Shown: positions 1 through 8,454 of the stretch, piece after piece
Position numbering within the stretch: the first letter of the stretch is position 1
Layout: every line of letters starts with the position of its first letter
Assembly (NCBI GenBank): GCA_044237765.1
Contig: JBIIEQ010000004.1
Location: 1 to 64,000 of the forward strand
Origin: UBA6136 sp044237765
GTDB lineage: Bacteria > Pseudomonadota > Gammaproteobacteria > Methylococcales > Methylococcaceae
Direction of reading: 5' to 3'
Length of the DNA stretch: 64,000 nt
The notes under the pieces: generated by a model
Seen by the model: the letters and a program-made list of their open reading frames with translations, nothing else
Told to the model about the DNA's origin: nothing
Database searches by the model: none
Made by a program: the position numbers and the translations under genes

Positions 1-126
1 TACCGTCTGGCCGACATCATCTACGATCCGGACAGCCGCTTCGCCGGTCTGCTGTTCTTCTTCGACGCCGATGGCAAGCGTTCTATCTCTCAGATCGACG
101 CACCGCTGATCCCGTCCTTCATGTAA
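1..126 (+). CDS. C-terminal end of an unidentified protein (5' truncated)
   Basis: Frame 1 is open from the window edge to a TAA at 124-126 and encodes the last 41 residues of a protein. The tail contains LADIIYDP, then a hydrophobic/aromatic LLFFFDADGK stretch, and ends in PLIPSFM. The codon use resembles the neighbouring genes, and two hairpins follow the stop at once, as expected at the end of a transcribed gene. I do not recognise the family from this fragment. Confidence 0.6.
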   Translation, partial: YRLADIIYDPDSRFAGLLFFFDADGKRSISQIDAPLIPSFM

Positions 127-133
127 GCCTCAA

Positions 134-157
134 CGGAGTCAGGTTCGCCTGACTCCG
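134..157 (+). other. Perfect hairpin with TTCG loop after the first gene
   Basis: A 10-bp perfect inverted repeat (CGGAGTCAGG / CCTGACTCCG) closes on a TTCG tetraloop, starting 8 bases after the stop codon of the truncated gene. No T-run follows. It probably protects a 3' end or acts together with the terminator hairpin that begins 20 bases later. Confidence 0.55.
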
Positions 158-176
158 CTAGGTCGAAGAACGCAAG

Positions 177-208
177 AGCCTCTCATCGCAAGATGAGGGG
201 CTTTTTTT
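177..208 (+). terminator. Rho-independent terminator after the truncated first gene
   Basis: An 11-bp stem (AGCCTCTCATC pairing with GATGAGGGGCT, one G-U pair) closes on a GCAA loop and is followed by seven Ts at 202-208. It serves the plus-strand gene ending at 126. Between it and the end of lipA at 278 I see nothing else. Confidence 0.85.
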
Positions 209-277
209 ATATGTGGAGCACGGTTAGAAATCAGCTGGGTTAACGGTAAGCGCAGAGGAATTGGGAGCTTGCAGTGA

Positions 278-1246
278 TTAAAGTAAAAGACTTGCCTGCT
301 GGTCAGCGTGATATGACGAACGAACCATGGGGGCGCTCGCGACGGAGGAGAAGCCAAGTTGTCTGGCAATCAATGACAGAGCATCGAATTCATCTGGTGG
401 CACATAACGTACAACGGGGAGATGGTCACGGCTGGGTTGGAGGTATTGTCCCAGGGTCAGCATTTCACAGTCATGAGCACGAAGATCAGAAAGGACAGCA
501 ATAATTTCGTCCATGTTCTCGCCAAGACCCAACATCAAGCCGGACTTGGTGGGGATGTTGGGGTGAGACGACTTGAAGGCTTGCAACAACCTGAGAGAAG
601 TATGGTAGTCCGCGCCTGGGCGCGCTGCCTTGTAGAGCCTGGGAACGGTTTCAAGGTTATGGTTGAAAACGTCGGGTGGCATTGTATCTAGGCGTTCCAG
701 GGCAACTGCTTGTCTGCCTCTGAAGTCGGGGGTCAGGATTTCGATGCGTGTACTGGGTGATGCGCTCCGAATGGCCTTGATGCATTCAACAAAATGCGCT
801 GCACCACCATCAGGAAGGTCATCACGATTGACCGAAGTGATAACAACATATTTGAGATCGAGTTGACGAATGGTTTCTGCAAGATGGTTGGGCTCATTCG
901 GGTCAGGAGCTTGGGGGCGTCCGTGAGCCACATCGCAAAAGGGGCAGCGACGCGTGCAGAGATCGCCCAATATCATGAACGTGGCCGTGCCATGACTAAA
1001 ACATTCGGACAGGTTTGGGCAGGAAGCTTCCTCGCAAACGCTGTGCAGCTGATTTTCACGAAGAATGCGCTTGATCTGACCCACCTTTTGAGAGTCGCCT
1101 AGTCGGGTGCGTATCCAGACTGGCTTGTGTGGCCTCACATCGGACTTTACAACCTTGATGGGAATCCGCTTGAGCTTTTCGGCATTACGCTGATGGCTTT
1201 CAGGCGTCGAGCGTGATGGGGCGGTCAGATCAGTAGGCTTGCTCAT
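278..1246 (-). CDS. lipA: Lipoyl synthase LipA
   Basis: Radical-SAM enzyme that inserts two sulfur atoms into protein-bound octanoyl groups to form lipoyl cofactor. The protein has 322 residues, the usual length. Both iron-sulfur motifs are present: C71/C76/C82 (CEEASC then SEC), which binds the auxiliary cluster, and C97/C101/C104 (CTRRCPFC), the radical-SAM cluster. The family motif VITSVNRDDLPDGG is also visible. The start overlaps the end of lipB by 4 bases (ATGA), so the two steps of lipoate synthesis are translationally coupled. It is the last gene of the dacA-dat-ybeD-mgtE-lipB-lipA run. Confidence 0.97.
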   Translation of the reverse strand: MSKPTDLTAPSRSTPESHQRNAEKLKRIPIKVVKSDVRPHKPVWIRTRLGDSQKVGQIKRILRENQLHSVCEEASCPNLSECFSHGTATFMILGDLCTRRCPFCDVAHGRPQAPDPNEPNHLAETIRQLDLKYVVITSVNRDDLPDGGAAHFVECIKAIRSASPSTRIEILTPDFRGRQAVALERLDTMPPDVFNHNLETVPRLYKAARPGADYHTSLRLLQAFKSSHPNIPTKSGLMLGLGENMDEIIAVLSDLRAHDCEMLTLGQYLQPSRDHLPVVRYVPPDEFDALSLIARQLGFSSVASAPMVRSSYHADQQASLLL

Positions 1247-1896
1247 GGATACATGCTTAAAGTTGAGAATGGTGTTCCAGCTTTGGAATCGCTGAACGAA
1301 TTAATTAAAGCTGCAGCAAGTGCTGGACCAAGGGCTGCAGCCTCGCTTTCGATGCCCAATGACTGGAGGCTGGTAACGCATAGACCTGCATAGCCACATG
1401 GATTAATGGCAGAAAAAAAGCTGAGGTCGGGGTTAACATTCAGACTGAGACCATGATAAGTAAACCCTCGGCTGACTCGTAGTCCGATGGACGCGATCTT
1501 GCAATCATCGACGTAGACGCCCGGAGCGTCCATGCGGGCAAATCCAGTGATTCCGTAGCTGGCAAGTAGATCGATGACTGTGTCTTCCAGGCAGCTCACG
1601 GTGTTCCTAATCCCACGGTTCATTCGTCGCAAGTCCAGCAAGATGTAGGCAATGAGTTGCCCGGGACCGTGCCAGGTAATCTGTCCGCCACGATCTGTCT
1701 TGATGAGCGGGATATTGCTGGGCTGGATCAAGTGTTGGGGGTCACCGTTCAAGCCGAGGGTATAGGTGGGTGGATGTTGCAACAGCCAGATTTCATCCGG
1801 CGTCGCGGCATTGCGCGTTTCGGTAAAGGTCCTCATCAGCTCCCAGCAGATGTTGAAGTCGATAAAACCCAGATAGCGAATACGGGGGGCGATCAA
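1243..1896 (-). CDS. lipB: Octanoyltransferase LipB
   Basis: Transfers octanoyl from octanoyl-ACP to lipoyl domains, making the substrate for LipA. The 217-residue protein carries RGGQITWHGPGQL, typical of the family, the lysine of CKIASIGLR and the cysteine of NPCGYAG, which form the catalytic Lys/Cys pair. Its start overlaps the mgtE stop by 4 bases and its stop overlaps lipA by 4 bases. The C-terminal tail after about residue 190 is low in conservation. Confidence 0.96.
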   Translation of the reverse strand: MIAPRIRYLGFIDFNICWELMRTFTETRNAATPDEIWLLQHPPTYTLGLNGDPQHLIQPSNIPLIKTDRGGQITWHGPGQLIAYILLDLRRMNRGIRNTVSCLEDTVIDLLASYGITGFARMDAPGVYVDDCKIASIGLRVSRGFTYHGLSLNVNPDLSFFSAINPCGYAGLCVTSLQSLGIESEAAALGPALAAALINSFSDSKAGTPFSTLSMYP

Positions 1897-3350
1897 TGCG
1901 GTGTATCGAGAAAAAGTTTAGCCAAGCCCAGAAAAATGAAAAAACCCATACCATCAGTCATGGCGGTCAGCAGAACGCTGGTGCCTATGGCGGGATCCAG
2001 TCCCATTCGATGTCTGAGTAGTGGGATCGAAAGCCCAGTTAGGGCGGCAATGAGCAGATTCAACAGGGTTGCTCCCGCCATCACCATTCCAAGGTCAACA
2101 CTGGAATAGAGCCAATAAGCCATAAGACCCAGAATGGAGCCCCAGACAATTCCGTTGAGCAGGCCGATGGCTATCTCCTTGATGATCAGCCGACGAATGT
2201 TGGTGGCGCTGATCAGGCCAAGGGCCAGGGAACGAACAATCAGGATGCTGGTTTGGTTGCCTGTGTTGCCGCCTATGCCAGCCACGATGGGCATCAAGGA
2301 GGCTAATGCGACAATCTTGACAATGGTGTCTTCGAAAAGGCCGATGACACGGGTGCTGGCAAAAGCGGTGATCAGGTTGATTCCTAACCAGAGCCACCGG
2401 TTCTGGGCGCTCTTCCAGACGCTTGAAAAGATGTCCTCATCCTCCCGTAATCCGGCTTCGGCCAGTCGTTCTTCGTCTGATTTACGACGGATCAAGTCCA
2501 CAATGGCATCAATGCCCAGTCGGCCTTGTAGTTGGTGGTGTTCATCGACCACCGGAGCCGAAAGCAGGTCGTAGCGTTCAAAGGCACGGGCAGCTTCTTC
2601 TGCGTCATCGTCCAGACGGAAGTGCACAACATCGCGGGCCATGACGGATGCGACTGACTGTTCTGCGTTATTGGTGACTAGGCGTTTCAGGGACAGAACG
2701 CCATTAAGGACGTTGTTCTCGTCAACCACGAAAAGCTTGTCCGTATGCTCGGGTAATTCTCCGCGCTGGCGAAGATATCTGAGAACAGCGCCGAGTGTCG
2801 TGTCAGCGCGAATAGTCACCATGCCGAAATCCATCAGTGCGGCGACGCTATCACTTTCAAAAGCCAGGACGGATTGTAGTCGCTCCCTGTTTTGGTCATT
2901 GAGGTTCAGTAGCAGCTCCTGCATGACGTCTTCTGGAAGATCGGGGGCTAGATCTGCGATTTCATCGGTGTCGAGCTGCTCCGTAGCCGAGAGCAGCTCG
3001 TTCTTGTCCATTGAAGAAATCAGCGTCTCTCTAACCGCATCGGAGACATCCAGGAGAATTTGGCCATCGAGATCGGATTCCACTAGGTTCCAGAGCGCGA
3101 GACGCTGGTCTACCGGGAGGGATTCAAGAATGTAGGCGATGTCGGCTGAGTGAAGTCCGTCGAGTTTCTGTTTGAGCGCCACCTGATGACGTTTATGCAT
3201 CAGGGTTTCCACCAGGTCATGGTGGGGCATTGCCTGCTGGTTGACGATGGCTTCTTCGAGTTTCTGTTTCTCGAGGAGCTCGATGATTTCGCTCAGGTGC
3301 TGCCGAAGGTGTTCCTCGGGAGGGCTGTTGACTGATTCGGCCAAGGTCAT
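1893..3350 (-). CDS. mgtE: Magnesium transporter MgtE
   Basis: Channel-type Mg2+ transporter of the inner membrane, 485 residues. The order is the usual one: a helical MgtE N domain (about 1-135), a pair of CBS domains (about 140-265) and a transmembrane domain from about 310 with the motifs GIGGNTGNQT and TAMTDGMGFF that line the pore. Its position between ybeD and lipB is unusual, since ybeD and lipB are normally adjacent in gammaproteobacteria. The 4-base overlap with lipB places it in the same transcript. No Mg2+-responsive leader could be recognised in the short gap before it. Confidence 0.93.
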   Translation of the reverse strand: MTLAESVNSPPEEHLRQHLSEIIELLEKQKLEEAIVNQQAMPHHDLVETLMHKRHQVALKQKLDGLHSADIAYILESLPVDQRLALWNLVESDLDGQILLDVSDAVRETLISSMDKNELLSATEQLDTDEIADLAPDLPEDVMQELLLNLNDQNRERLQSVLAFESDSVAALMDFGMVTIRADTTLGAVLRYLRQRGELPEHTDKLFVVDENNVLNGVLSLKRLVTNNAEQSVASVMARDVVHFRLDDDAEEAARAFERYDLLSAPVVDEHHQLQGRLGIDAIVDLIRRKSDEERLAEAGLREDEDIFSSVWKSAQNRWLWLGINLITAFASTRVIGLFEDTIVKIVALASLMPIVAGIGGNTGNQTSILIVRSLALGLISATNIRRLIIKEIAIGLLNGIVWGSILGLMAYWLYSSVDLGMVMAGATLLNLLIAALTGLSIPLLRHRMGLDPAIGTSVLLTAMTDGMGFFIFLGLAKLFLDTPH

Positions 3351-3392
3351 CTGGGCGTTGGAGTGATTATTGACTGGCCAGGATTTTAGAGT

Positions 3393-3665
3393 CTAAAGAG
3401 CCATGATGACGTCGGGACTCGCCGTAAGATCTTGGTAGATCGCGTCCAGCTGTGACTTGCTGGTTGCGGTTATGGTGATGGTAACGGCATCATACTTTCC
3501 TCCCTGACTCTTGCGGCACTGAATCGACTCGGAGGTGACTGAGTCTGCATGACGCTGGATGATGGTCAGCACTTTTTCCGGGAAGTCTTCGCTGGATTCG
3601 CCAAAGGCCATGATGGGAAATTCGCACGGGAACTCAAGAAGCGTCTCTTTGGGTTGGTCATTCAT
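3393..3665 (-). CDS. ybeD: YbeD/DUF493 family protein
   Basis: A 90-residue protein of the YbeD family, small alpha/beta proteins with an ACT-like fold found next to lipB in many gammaproteobacteria. Recognisable segments are LLEFPCEFPIMAFG near the N-terminus and the C-terminal LDAIYQDLTASPDVIMAL. The biochemical role of the family is not firmly known. It lies between dat and mgtE, keeping the conserved dacA-ybeD-lipB neighbourhood apart from the mgtE insertion. Confidence 0.9.
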   Translation of the reverse strand: MNDQPKETLLEFPCEFPIMAFGESSEDFPEKVLTIIQRHADSVTSESIQCRKSQGGKYDAVTITITATSKSQLDAIYQDLTASPDVIMAL

Positions 3666-3770
3666 TTGGGAGCCCCTGTGCGCCGTAACCAGGTTATGTT
3701 CAAGGTGATCGGTGAATGCCTTCTTGTGAAGTTCAGTTTGACCGTCTGCGGGCCTCCGTCACCCAGCTTT

Positions 3771-4628
3771 CTAGGTGGAGGATGACCCGCTGGCGGTTTT
3801 CTTGTACTCCTGATAGGCGGACTGTAGCGTTTTCCAGATTTTTCCCGGAGCACCGCCGCTGATCGGGTTTCCGTCCAACTCGATAATCGCAAGAATCTCA
3901 CGGGTAGAGCTGGTGACCCAGATTTCCTCGGCATTTTTCAGTTCGGTGACATCAAAATGTCGCTCCTCGGTCGGGATGCCTAGGCTTTGAGCCAACTCGA
4001 GAACCAGGTCCCGGGTAATGCCGGGGAGAATGGTGTCGCCCTTGGGGGGGGTGATGATTTTGCCGCCACTGACGATCAGGATGTTGCTGGCGGCTCCCTC
4101 GAGCACCCGCCCGTCACGAACCAGAATGGCCTCTGCCGCTCCTTGGTCAACCGCATCCTGGCGAAGCAGAACATTGGCCAGCAGGGTAATCGCCTTGATG
4201 TTGCAGCGATCCCAGCGGATATCGTCAACGGTAATGGCCTTGATCCCTTTCAATGGGATCGGTGCAATCGGGGTACACATCACGAATACGGTGGCTGCGA
4301 TTCCGGCGGGTATCGCGTGATCTCGCTTGTTCGCCGCGCCGCGTGTGACCTGAAGGTAGATTTGTTGATCGACAGTCCCCGAGATCAACCGATCAAAGAT
4401 GGCCGTCCACTCGGCATCGGTCAATGGTGATTGCATCCGTATCGCCGCCAGGCTTTGATCCAGGCGACGCAGGTGTTCTTCAAGGCGAAGGGGCTTGCCG
4501 CCATAGACGGGGATCACTTCGTAGACGCCGTCACCGAATAGAAAGCCGCGATCTAGGACCGGAATCCTGGCTTCATCGATGGGGAGAAACTGGCCGTTTA
4601 GATAAACCGTCAAATCTTGGGTTGCCAT
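3771..4628 (-). CDS. D-amino-acid aminotransferase-like PLP enzyme
   Basis: Fold-type IV pyridoxal-phosphate aminotransferase, 285 residues, of the D-alanine transaminase / branched-chain aminotransferase / aminodeoxychorismate lyase superfamily. VLDRGFLFGDGVYEVIP and the lysine of CNIKAITLLANVLLR, the expected PLP Schiff-base site, are present, as is the glutamate of LEGAASNILIV. Its position just downstream of a D-Ala-D-Ala carboxypeptidase favours D-alanine metabolism (dat). The superfamily is hard to split by sequence alone, so substrate specificity is inferred. The gap to dacA is 13 bases, suggesting cotranscription. Confidence 0.85.
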   Translation of the reverse strand: MATQDLTVYLNGQFLPIDEARIPVLDRGFLFGDGVYEVIPVYGGKPLRLEEHLRRLDQSLAAIRMQSPLTDAEWTAIFDRLISGTVDQQIYLQVTRGAANKRDHAIPAGIAATVFVMCTPIAPIPLKGIKAITVDDIRWDRCNIKAITLLANVLLRQDAVDQGAAEAILVRDGRVLEGAASNILIVSGGKIITPPKGDTILPGITRDLVLELAQSLGIPTEERHFDVTELKNAEEIWVTSSTREILAIIELDGNPISGGAPGKIWKTLQSAYQEYKKTASGSSST

Positions 4629-4641
4629 CGAATCGAAACTC

Positions 4642-5787
4642 CTAGTTCTTGATCATCATGGCGATTTCGTCGAATAGGCGCTTGAATATGCCGCCCTTTT
4701 CAACAGCCTGCAGCGCAACCAGGTCCTGTCTCGCAATGACCTGATTGTTCTGTGTGACCTTCACTTCGCCAAGCTTGTCCCCGGCATTAACTGGAGCAAT
4801 GCTCTTGTTGCCGACTTCCATGCTGGCTGTAAGCGAGTCGTACTGACCTTTGGGGAAGGTGACAAAGAAGTCATGTTTGAGGCCGGCCGGTACCAGAGAC
4901 TCCGAACCTTTCCAGACATGAGCTTCCGTAAGCTTCTCGTTGGCCTTGTAAATGGGGCGGGTTTCAAAATACTTGAAGCCGTAGTTGAGGAGTTCGCCGT
5001 TGGAGGACGCTCTTGCCTGATCGCTCTTCGTTCCCATGACGACCGAGATCAGCCGCATGTTGTCACGCACAGCGGAGGCGACGAGGCAGTAGCCCGCGCC
5101 CTCGGTGTGCCCAGTTTTTACGCCATCCACGGAGGGATCCTTCCAAAGTAACCGGTTGCGGTTTGGCTGTTTGATCTTGTTGAAGGTGAATTCCTTGATG
5201 GAGTGCCATTTATAGAATTCGGGAAATTCGATAATAAGGGCGCGGGCGAGCGTAGCGATGTCTCGAGCGCTGGCATAGTGACCAGGACTGGGCAGTCCCA
5301 TGCTGTTCACGTAATGTGTGTTGGTCATGCCTAGTCTGCTGGCATTCTGATTCATGATTTCAGCGAATGCACTTTCTTCGCCGGCAATGCGTTCTGCCAA
5401 AGCGATGCTGGCGTCATTGCCTGAGGCAATAATCATCCCCTTGAGAAGGTTCTCGATGGCGACAGAGCTTCCCGGTTCCGCGAACATGCGAGACCCTTCC
5501 AGCTTGGCGGCTTTCGGGCTGATCGGTGCCATGTCGTCCAGGTGAAGCTTTCCTTGGGAGAGTTCCTGGAAAGTAATGTAGGCCGTCATGATTTTGGTCA
5601 GACTGGCAGGTTCCAAACGCTCATCGGCGTTTTGCTCGGCCAGTACCCTTCCGCTTTTTGCATCCAGCAGAATATAGGCCTTGGCTGCAATGGCAGGTGG
5701 TGCAGGGATGGTTGTTTCGGATGCGGTGGCATGGGATCCCATGCCGAGGAAACCGATCAGGGTGAGGGTGTAAAGTCTGAAATTCAC
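4642..5787 (-). CDS. dacA: D-alanyl-D-alanine carboxypeptidase (PBP5/6 type)
   Basis: Class C low-molecular-mass penicillin-binding protein, 381 residues, that trims the terminal D-Ala from peptidoglycan stem peptides in the periplasm. An N-terminal signal peptide (about 1-23, ending ATA-SE) precedes the transpeptidase domain. The domain has S62-L-T-K65 with the catalytic serine, an SGN motif (IIASGNDAS) and KTG (GVKTGHTEGAGY). A PBP5 C-terminal domain and an amphipathic tail (IFKRLFDEIAMMIKN) that would anchor it to the inner membrane complete the protein. It heads the minus-strand run towards lipA. Confidence 0.95.
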   Translation of the reverse strand: MNFRLYTLTLIGFLGMGSHATASETTIPAPPAIAAKAYILLDAKSGRVLAEQNADERLEPASLTKIMTAYITFQELSQGKLHLDDMAPISPKAAKLEGSRMFAEPGSSVAIENLLKGMIIASGNDASIALAERIAGEESAFAEIMNQNASRLGMTNTHYVNSMGLPSPGHYASARDIATLARALIIEFPEFYKWHSIKEFTFNKIKQPNRNRLLWKDPSVDGVKTGHTEGAGYCLVASAVRDNMRLISVVMGTKSDQARASSNGELLNYGFKYFETRPIYKANEKLTEAHVWKGSESLVPAGLKHDFFVTFPKGQYDSLTASMEVGNKSIAPVNAGDKLGEVKVTQNNQVIARQDLVALQAVEKGGIFKRLFDEIAMMIKN

Positions 5788-5894
5788 GATGCTTGTAGCC
5801 CCTTTCGGGATTCGGTAAGTTCATCGGATTGTATCACGGGCCGGTAGCTGGGGCCTCGGCTTCTCGCGGCCGGGAGTTCAGGTTTATCGGGTCA

Positions 5895-5903
5895 TGGTGT
5901 AAT
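5895..5903 (+). promoter_or_regulatory. Possible extended -10 element before mnmG
   Basis: In the 163-base divergent space between dacA and mnmG a TG-G-TGTAAT sequence matches an extended -10 box, about 48 bases before the mnmG ATG. The -35 match upstream (TTCAGG at 5877-5882) is weak and closer than ideal, so this is only a candidate. Confidence 0.3.
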
Positions 5904-5950
5904 GTATTCTTGCTAAATTTCAAGGTTTTCAGGGAATCCCTTTCTTCATC

Positions 5951-7825
5951 ATGTTTATCACCGATAGATTTGACGTCATCGTGGTGGGTGGCGGCCATGC
6001 CGGTACGGAGGCGGCGATGGCTGCCGCCCGCGCTGGCAGCCGCACGTTACTTCTGACGCAAAATATCGAGACGCTCGGGCAGATGAGCTGTAATCCTGCG
6101 ATTGGCGGAATCGGCAAGGGTCATCTGGTGAAGGAAATCGATGCGCTGGGCGGATGGATGGCAAGGGCTGCGGATCGAGCCGGTATACATTTCCGTATCC
6201 TGAACGGGAGCAAGGGGCCGGCGGTGCGCGCCACTCGTGTGCAGGCTGATCGCTCCCTGTATCGCTCTGCGGTGCGTCAGGCGCTCGAGAGCCAGCCCAA
6301 TCTCGCGCTTTTCCAGCAATCGGTTGCCGACCTTGTTGTCGAACACAATCGTGTCGCGGGGGTGGTGACACAAATTGGCCTGCGTTTTGCCGCGCCTTGC
6401 GTGGTGCTGACCGTGGGGACCTTCCTTGCGGGGCGCATCCACATTGGTCTGGATAACTATGAGGGCGGGCGCATGGGGGATCCGCCCGCCAACGAACTGG
6501 CCTTGCGGCTTCGTGATATGGCGTTTCGCGTGGGCCGGCTGAAGACGGGGACCCCGCCGAGAATAGACGGTCGCTCCCTGGATTGGTCGGTAATGACGGA
6601 GCAGCCGGGTGATACGCCAGTTCCGGTGTTCTCGTTCCTTGGCGATCGCGGGGATCATCCGCAGCAGATTTCGTGTTACATCACGCGGACCAATGAGCAG
6701 ACGCATGAGATCATACGCTCTGGGCTCGATCGATCGCCGATGTATGCCGGCGTTATCGAAGGCGTTGGGCCGCGTTACTGCCCGTCCATCGAGGACAAGG
6801 TGGTCCGGTTTGCGGATAAGGACTCACACCAGGTCTTCGTGGAGCCGGAGGGTCTCAATACCCGCGAAATCTACCCCAACGGACTTTCGACCAGTCTGCC
6901 GTTTGACGTGCAGTGCCGGGCCATCCGATCCATCAAGGGGTTCGAGCGGGCGCACATTACCCGGCCCGGGTATGCGATCGAGTATGACTATTTTGATCCG
7001 CGTGATCTTCATGCCTCGCTGGAAACCAAGCCCTTGTCGGGTTTGTTCTTTGCTGGGCAGATCAATGGCACCACGGGTTATGAGGAGGCGGCTGCTCAGG
7101 GCCTTGTTGCCGGTATCAATGCTGCCCTTCAGTCTCAGGGTCGACCCGCCTGGTCACCCGGCCGGAGCGAAGCCTATATAGGGGTAATGATCGATGATCT
7201 GATCACTCGGGGGACCATTGAGCCCTATCGTATGTTTACCAGCCGCGCCGAATATCGCCTTCTGCTGCGCGAGGACAACGCCGATAGCCGCTTGACGCCG
7301 GTCGGGCGAGAGTTGGGCTTGGTGGATGATGTCCGCTGGGCGGCTTTCGAGGCCAAGCAGTCCTCCGTGGAGCAGCTAAAGGCAGCGCTGCGTGCTTGCA
7401 TGGTCCGGCCTAATTCCTCCGAGGCGGAGCTCGTTGAGCCCCGACTTGCGGCACCGATCAATCGAGAGGTCAGCCTTCTCGAGCTTTTGCGGCGTCCCGA
7501 ACTAAGCGTCGCGGATGTGCTGGCTCTTTGTCCGAATTTGCCGCATTTGCTGGAAGAGCATGTGCTCGAACAGGTGGATATTCAGGTCAAATATCAGGGG
7601 TACATTGATCGGCAGCAGGTCGAAATTGATCGCCTGCAACGTTACGACCATTGGCGTCTCCCTGAGCAGATGGATTATTCCAATGTCGGCGGGCTCTCGA
7701 ATGAGGTCCGCGAAAAGCTTCGATCGCAACGGCCTGAAACCGTGGGGCAAGCATCGCGGATTCCGGGTATGACCCCTGCCGCCGTTTCGCTGCTGCTGGT
7801 TCATCTGAAAAAGAAAACCGCGTGA
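5951..7825 (+). CDS. mnmG: tRNA uridine 5-carboxymethylaminomethyl modification enzyme MnmG (GidA)
   Basis: FAD-binding subunit of the MnmE/MnmG complex that modifies U34 of several tRNAs. The 624-residue protein opens with the dinucleotide-binding motif VVGGGHAGTEAAMAAARAG (about 12-30) and has the family motifs SCNPAIGGIGKGHL and LFFAGQINGTTGYEEAAAQG. The C-terminal MnmE/tRNA-binding domain ends in SRIPGMTPAAVSLLLVHL. It overlaps rsmG by 4 bases (GTGA). The gidA-gidB-parA-parB-atp order is classical for origin-proximal DNA in this group. Confidence 0.97.
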   Translation: MFITDRFDVIVVGGGHAGTEAAMAAARAGSRTLLLTQNIETLGQMSCNPAIGGIGKGHLVKEIDALGGWMARAADRAGIHFRILNGSKGPAVRATRVQADRSLYRSAVRQALESQPNLALFQQSVADLVVEHNRVAGVVTQIGLRFAAPCVVLTVGTFLAGRIHIGLDNYEGGRMGDPPANELALRLRDMAFRVGRLKTGTPPRIDGRSLDWSVMTEQPGDTPVPVFSFLGDRGDHPQQISCYITRTNEQTHEIIRSGLDRSPMYAGVIEGVGPRYCPSIEDKVVRFADKDSHQVFVEPEGLNTREIYPNGLSTSLPFDVQCRAIRSIKGFERAHITRPGYAIEYDYFDPRDLHASLETKPLSGLFFAGQINGTTGYEEAAAQGLVAGINAALQSQGRPAWSPGRSEAYIGVMIDDLITRGTIEPYRMFTSRAEYRLLLREDNADSRLTPVGRELGLVDDVRWAAFEAKQSSVEQLKAALRACMVRPNSSEAELVEPRLAAPINREVSLLELLRRPELSVADVLALCPNLPHLLEEHVLEQVDIQVKYQGYIDRQQVEIDRLQRYDHWRLPEQMDYSNVGGLSNEVREKLRSQRPETVGQASRIPGMTPAAVSLLLVHLKKKTA

Positions 7826-8451
7826 TCAGTCAGGTCATGAGGGATCGTCTGGATGCGGGCTTGAGGTCCTTGTCCGTGGACGTGTCTGCCGGACAGGTCG
7901 AGTCCCTGATTGCTTTTTTGGCGCTGATCCAAAAGTGGGGGAAGGCCTACAACCTCACGGCCATCCGTGAGATGTCCGAGGCGATTGACCTGCATTTGCT
8001 GGATAGTATGACTGTAAGTCCGTTTCTTGATGGCGGACGGGTAATGGATGTGGGTACGGGGGCCGGATTGCCCGGAATTCCCCTGGCTATTGTCCATCCC
8101 GATAAGCGGTTTGTCCTTCTGGATAGCAGTGCTAAAAAGGTCCGCTTTGTCCGTCATGCGATCATGGAGTTGGGCTTGGCAAACGTGGAAGCGGTAGCGT
8201 CTCGGGTTGAGGATTATCGGCCGTCAGTTGGTTTCGATCTGGTTCTGGCCAGGGCTTTTTCGAGTCTGTCGGAAATCCGGACAATGGTGGCTCATCTCCT
8301 CGGTTCTGAGGGCCGCGTACTGGCGCTGAAAGGGCAATATCCCCGGGGTGAGGTCGAGGCACTTCAGGGTGCGGTGGATGTGCGGGTGTATGCGCTGGCT
8401 ATCCCCGGTCTGGCGGTGGAGCGGCATCTGGTTGAGTTTGGGGTGGGGTAG
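7822..8451 (+). CDS. rsmG: 16S rRNA (guanine-527-N7) methyltransferase RsmG (GidB)
   Basis: SAM-dependent methyltransferase that makes m7G527 in 16S rRNA. Length 209 is normal. The SAM motif VMDVGTGAGLPGIPLAI (about 75-91), LLDSSAKKVRF and the conserved RAFSSL are all visible. The GTG start at 7822 overlaps the mnmG stop in a GTGA arrangement. An ATG 15 bases downstream is an alternative start. It is followed by parA after 3 bases. Confidence 0.95.
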   Translation: MISQVMRDRLDAGLRSLSVDVSAGQVESLIAFLALIQKWGKAYNLTAIREMSEAIDLHLLDSMTVSPFLDGGRVMDVGTGAGLPGIPLAIVHPDKRFVLLDSSAKKVRFVRHAIMELGLANVEAVASRVEDYRPSVGFDLVLARAFSSLSEIRTMVAHLLGSEGRVLALKGQYPRGEVEALQGAVDVRVYALAIPGLAVERHLVEFGVG

Positions 8452-8454
8452 CGT

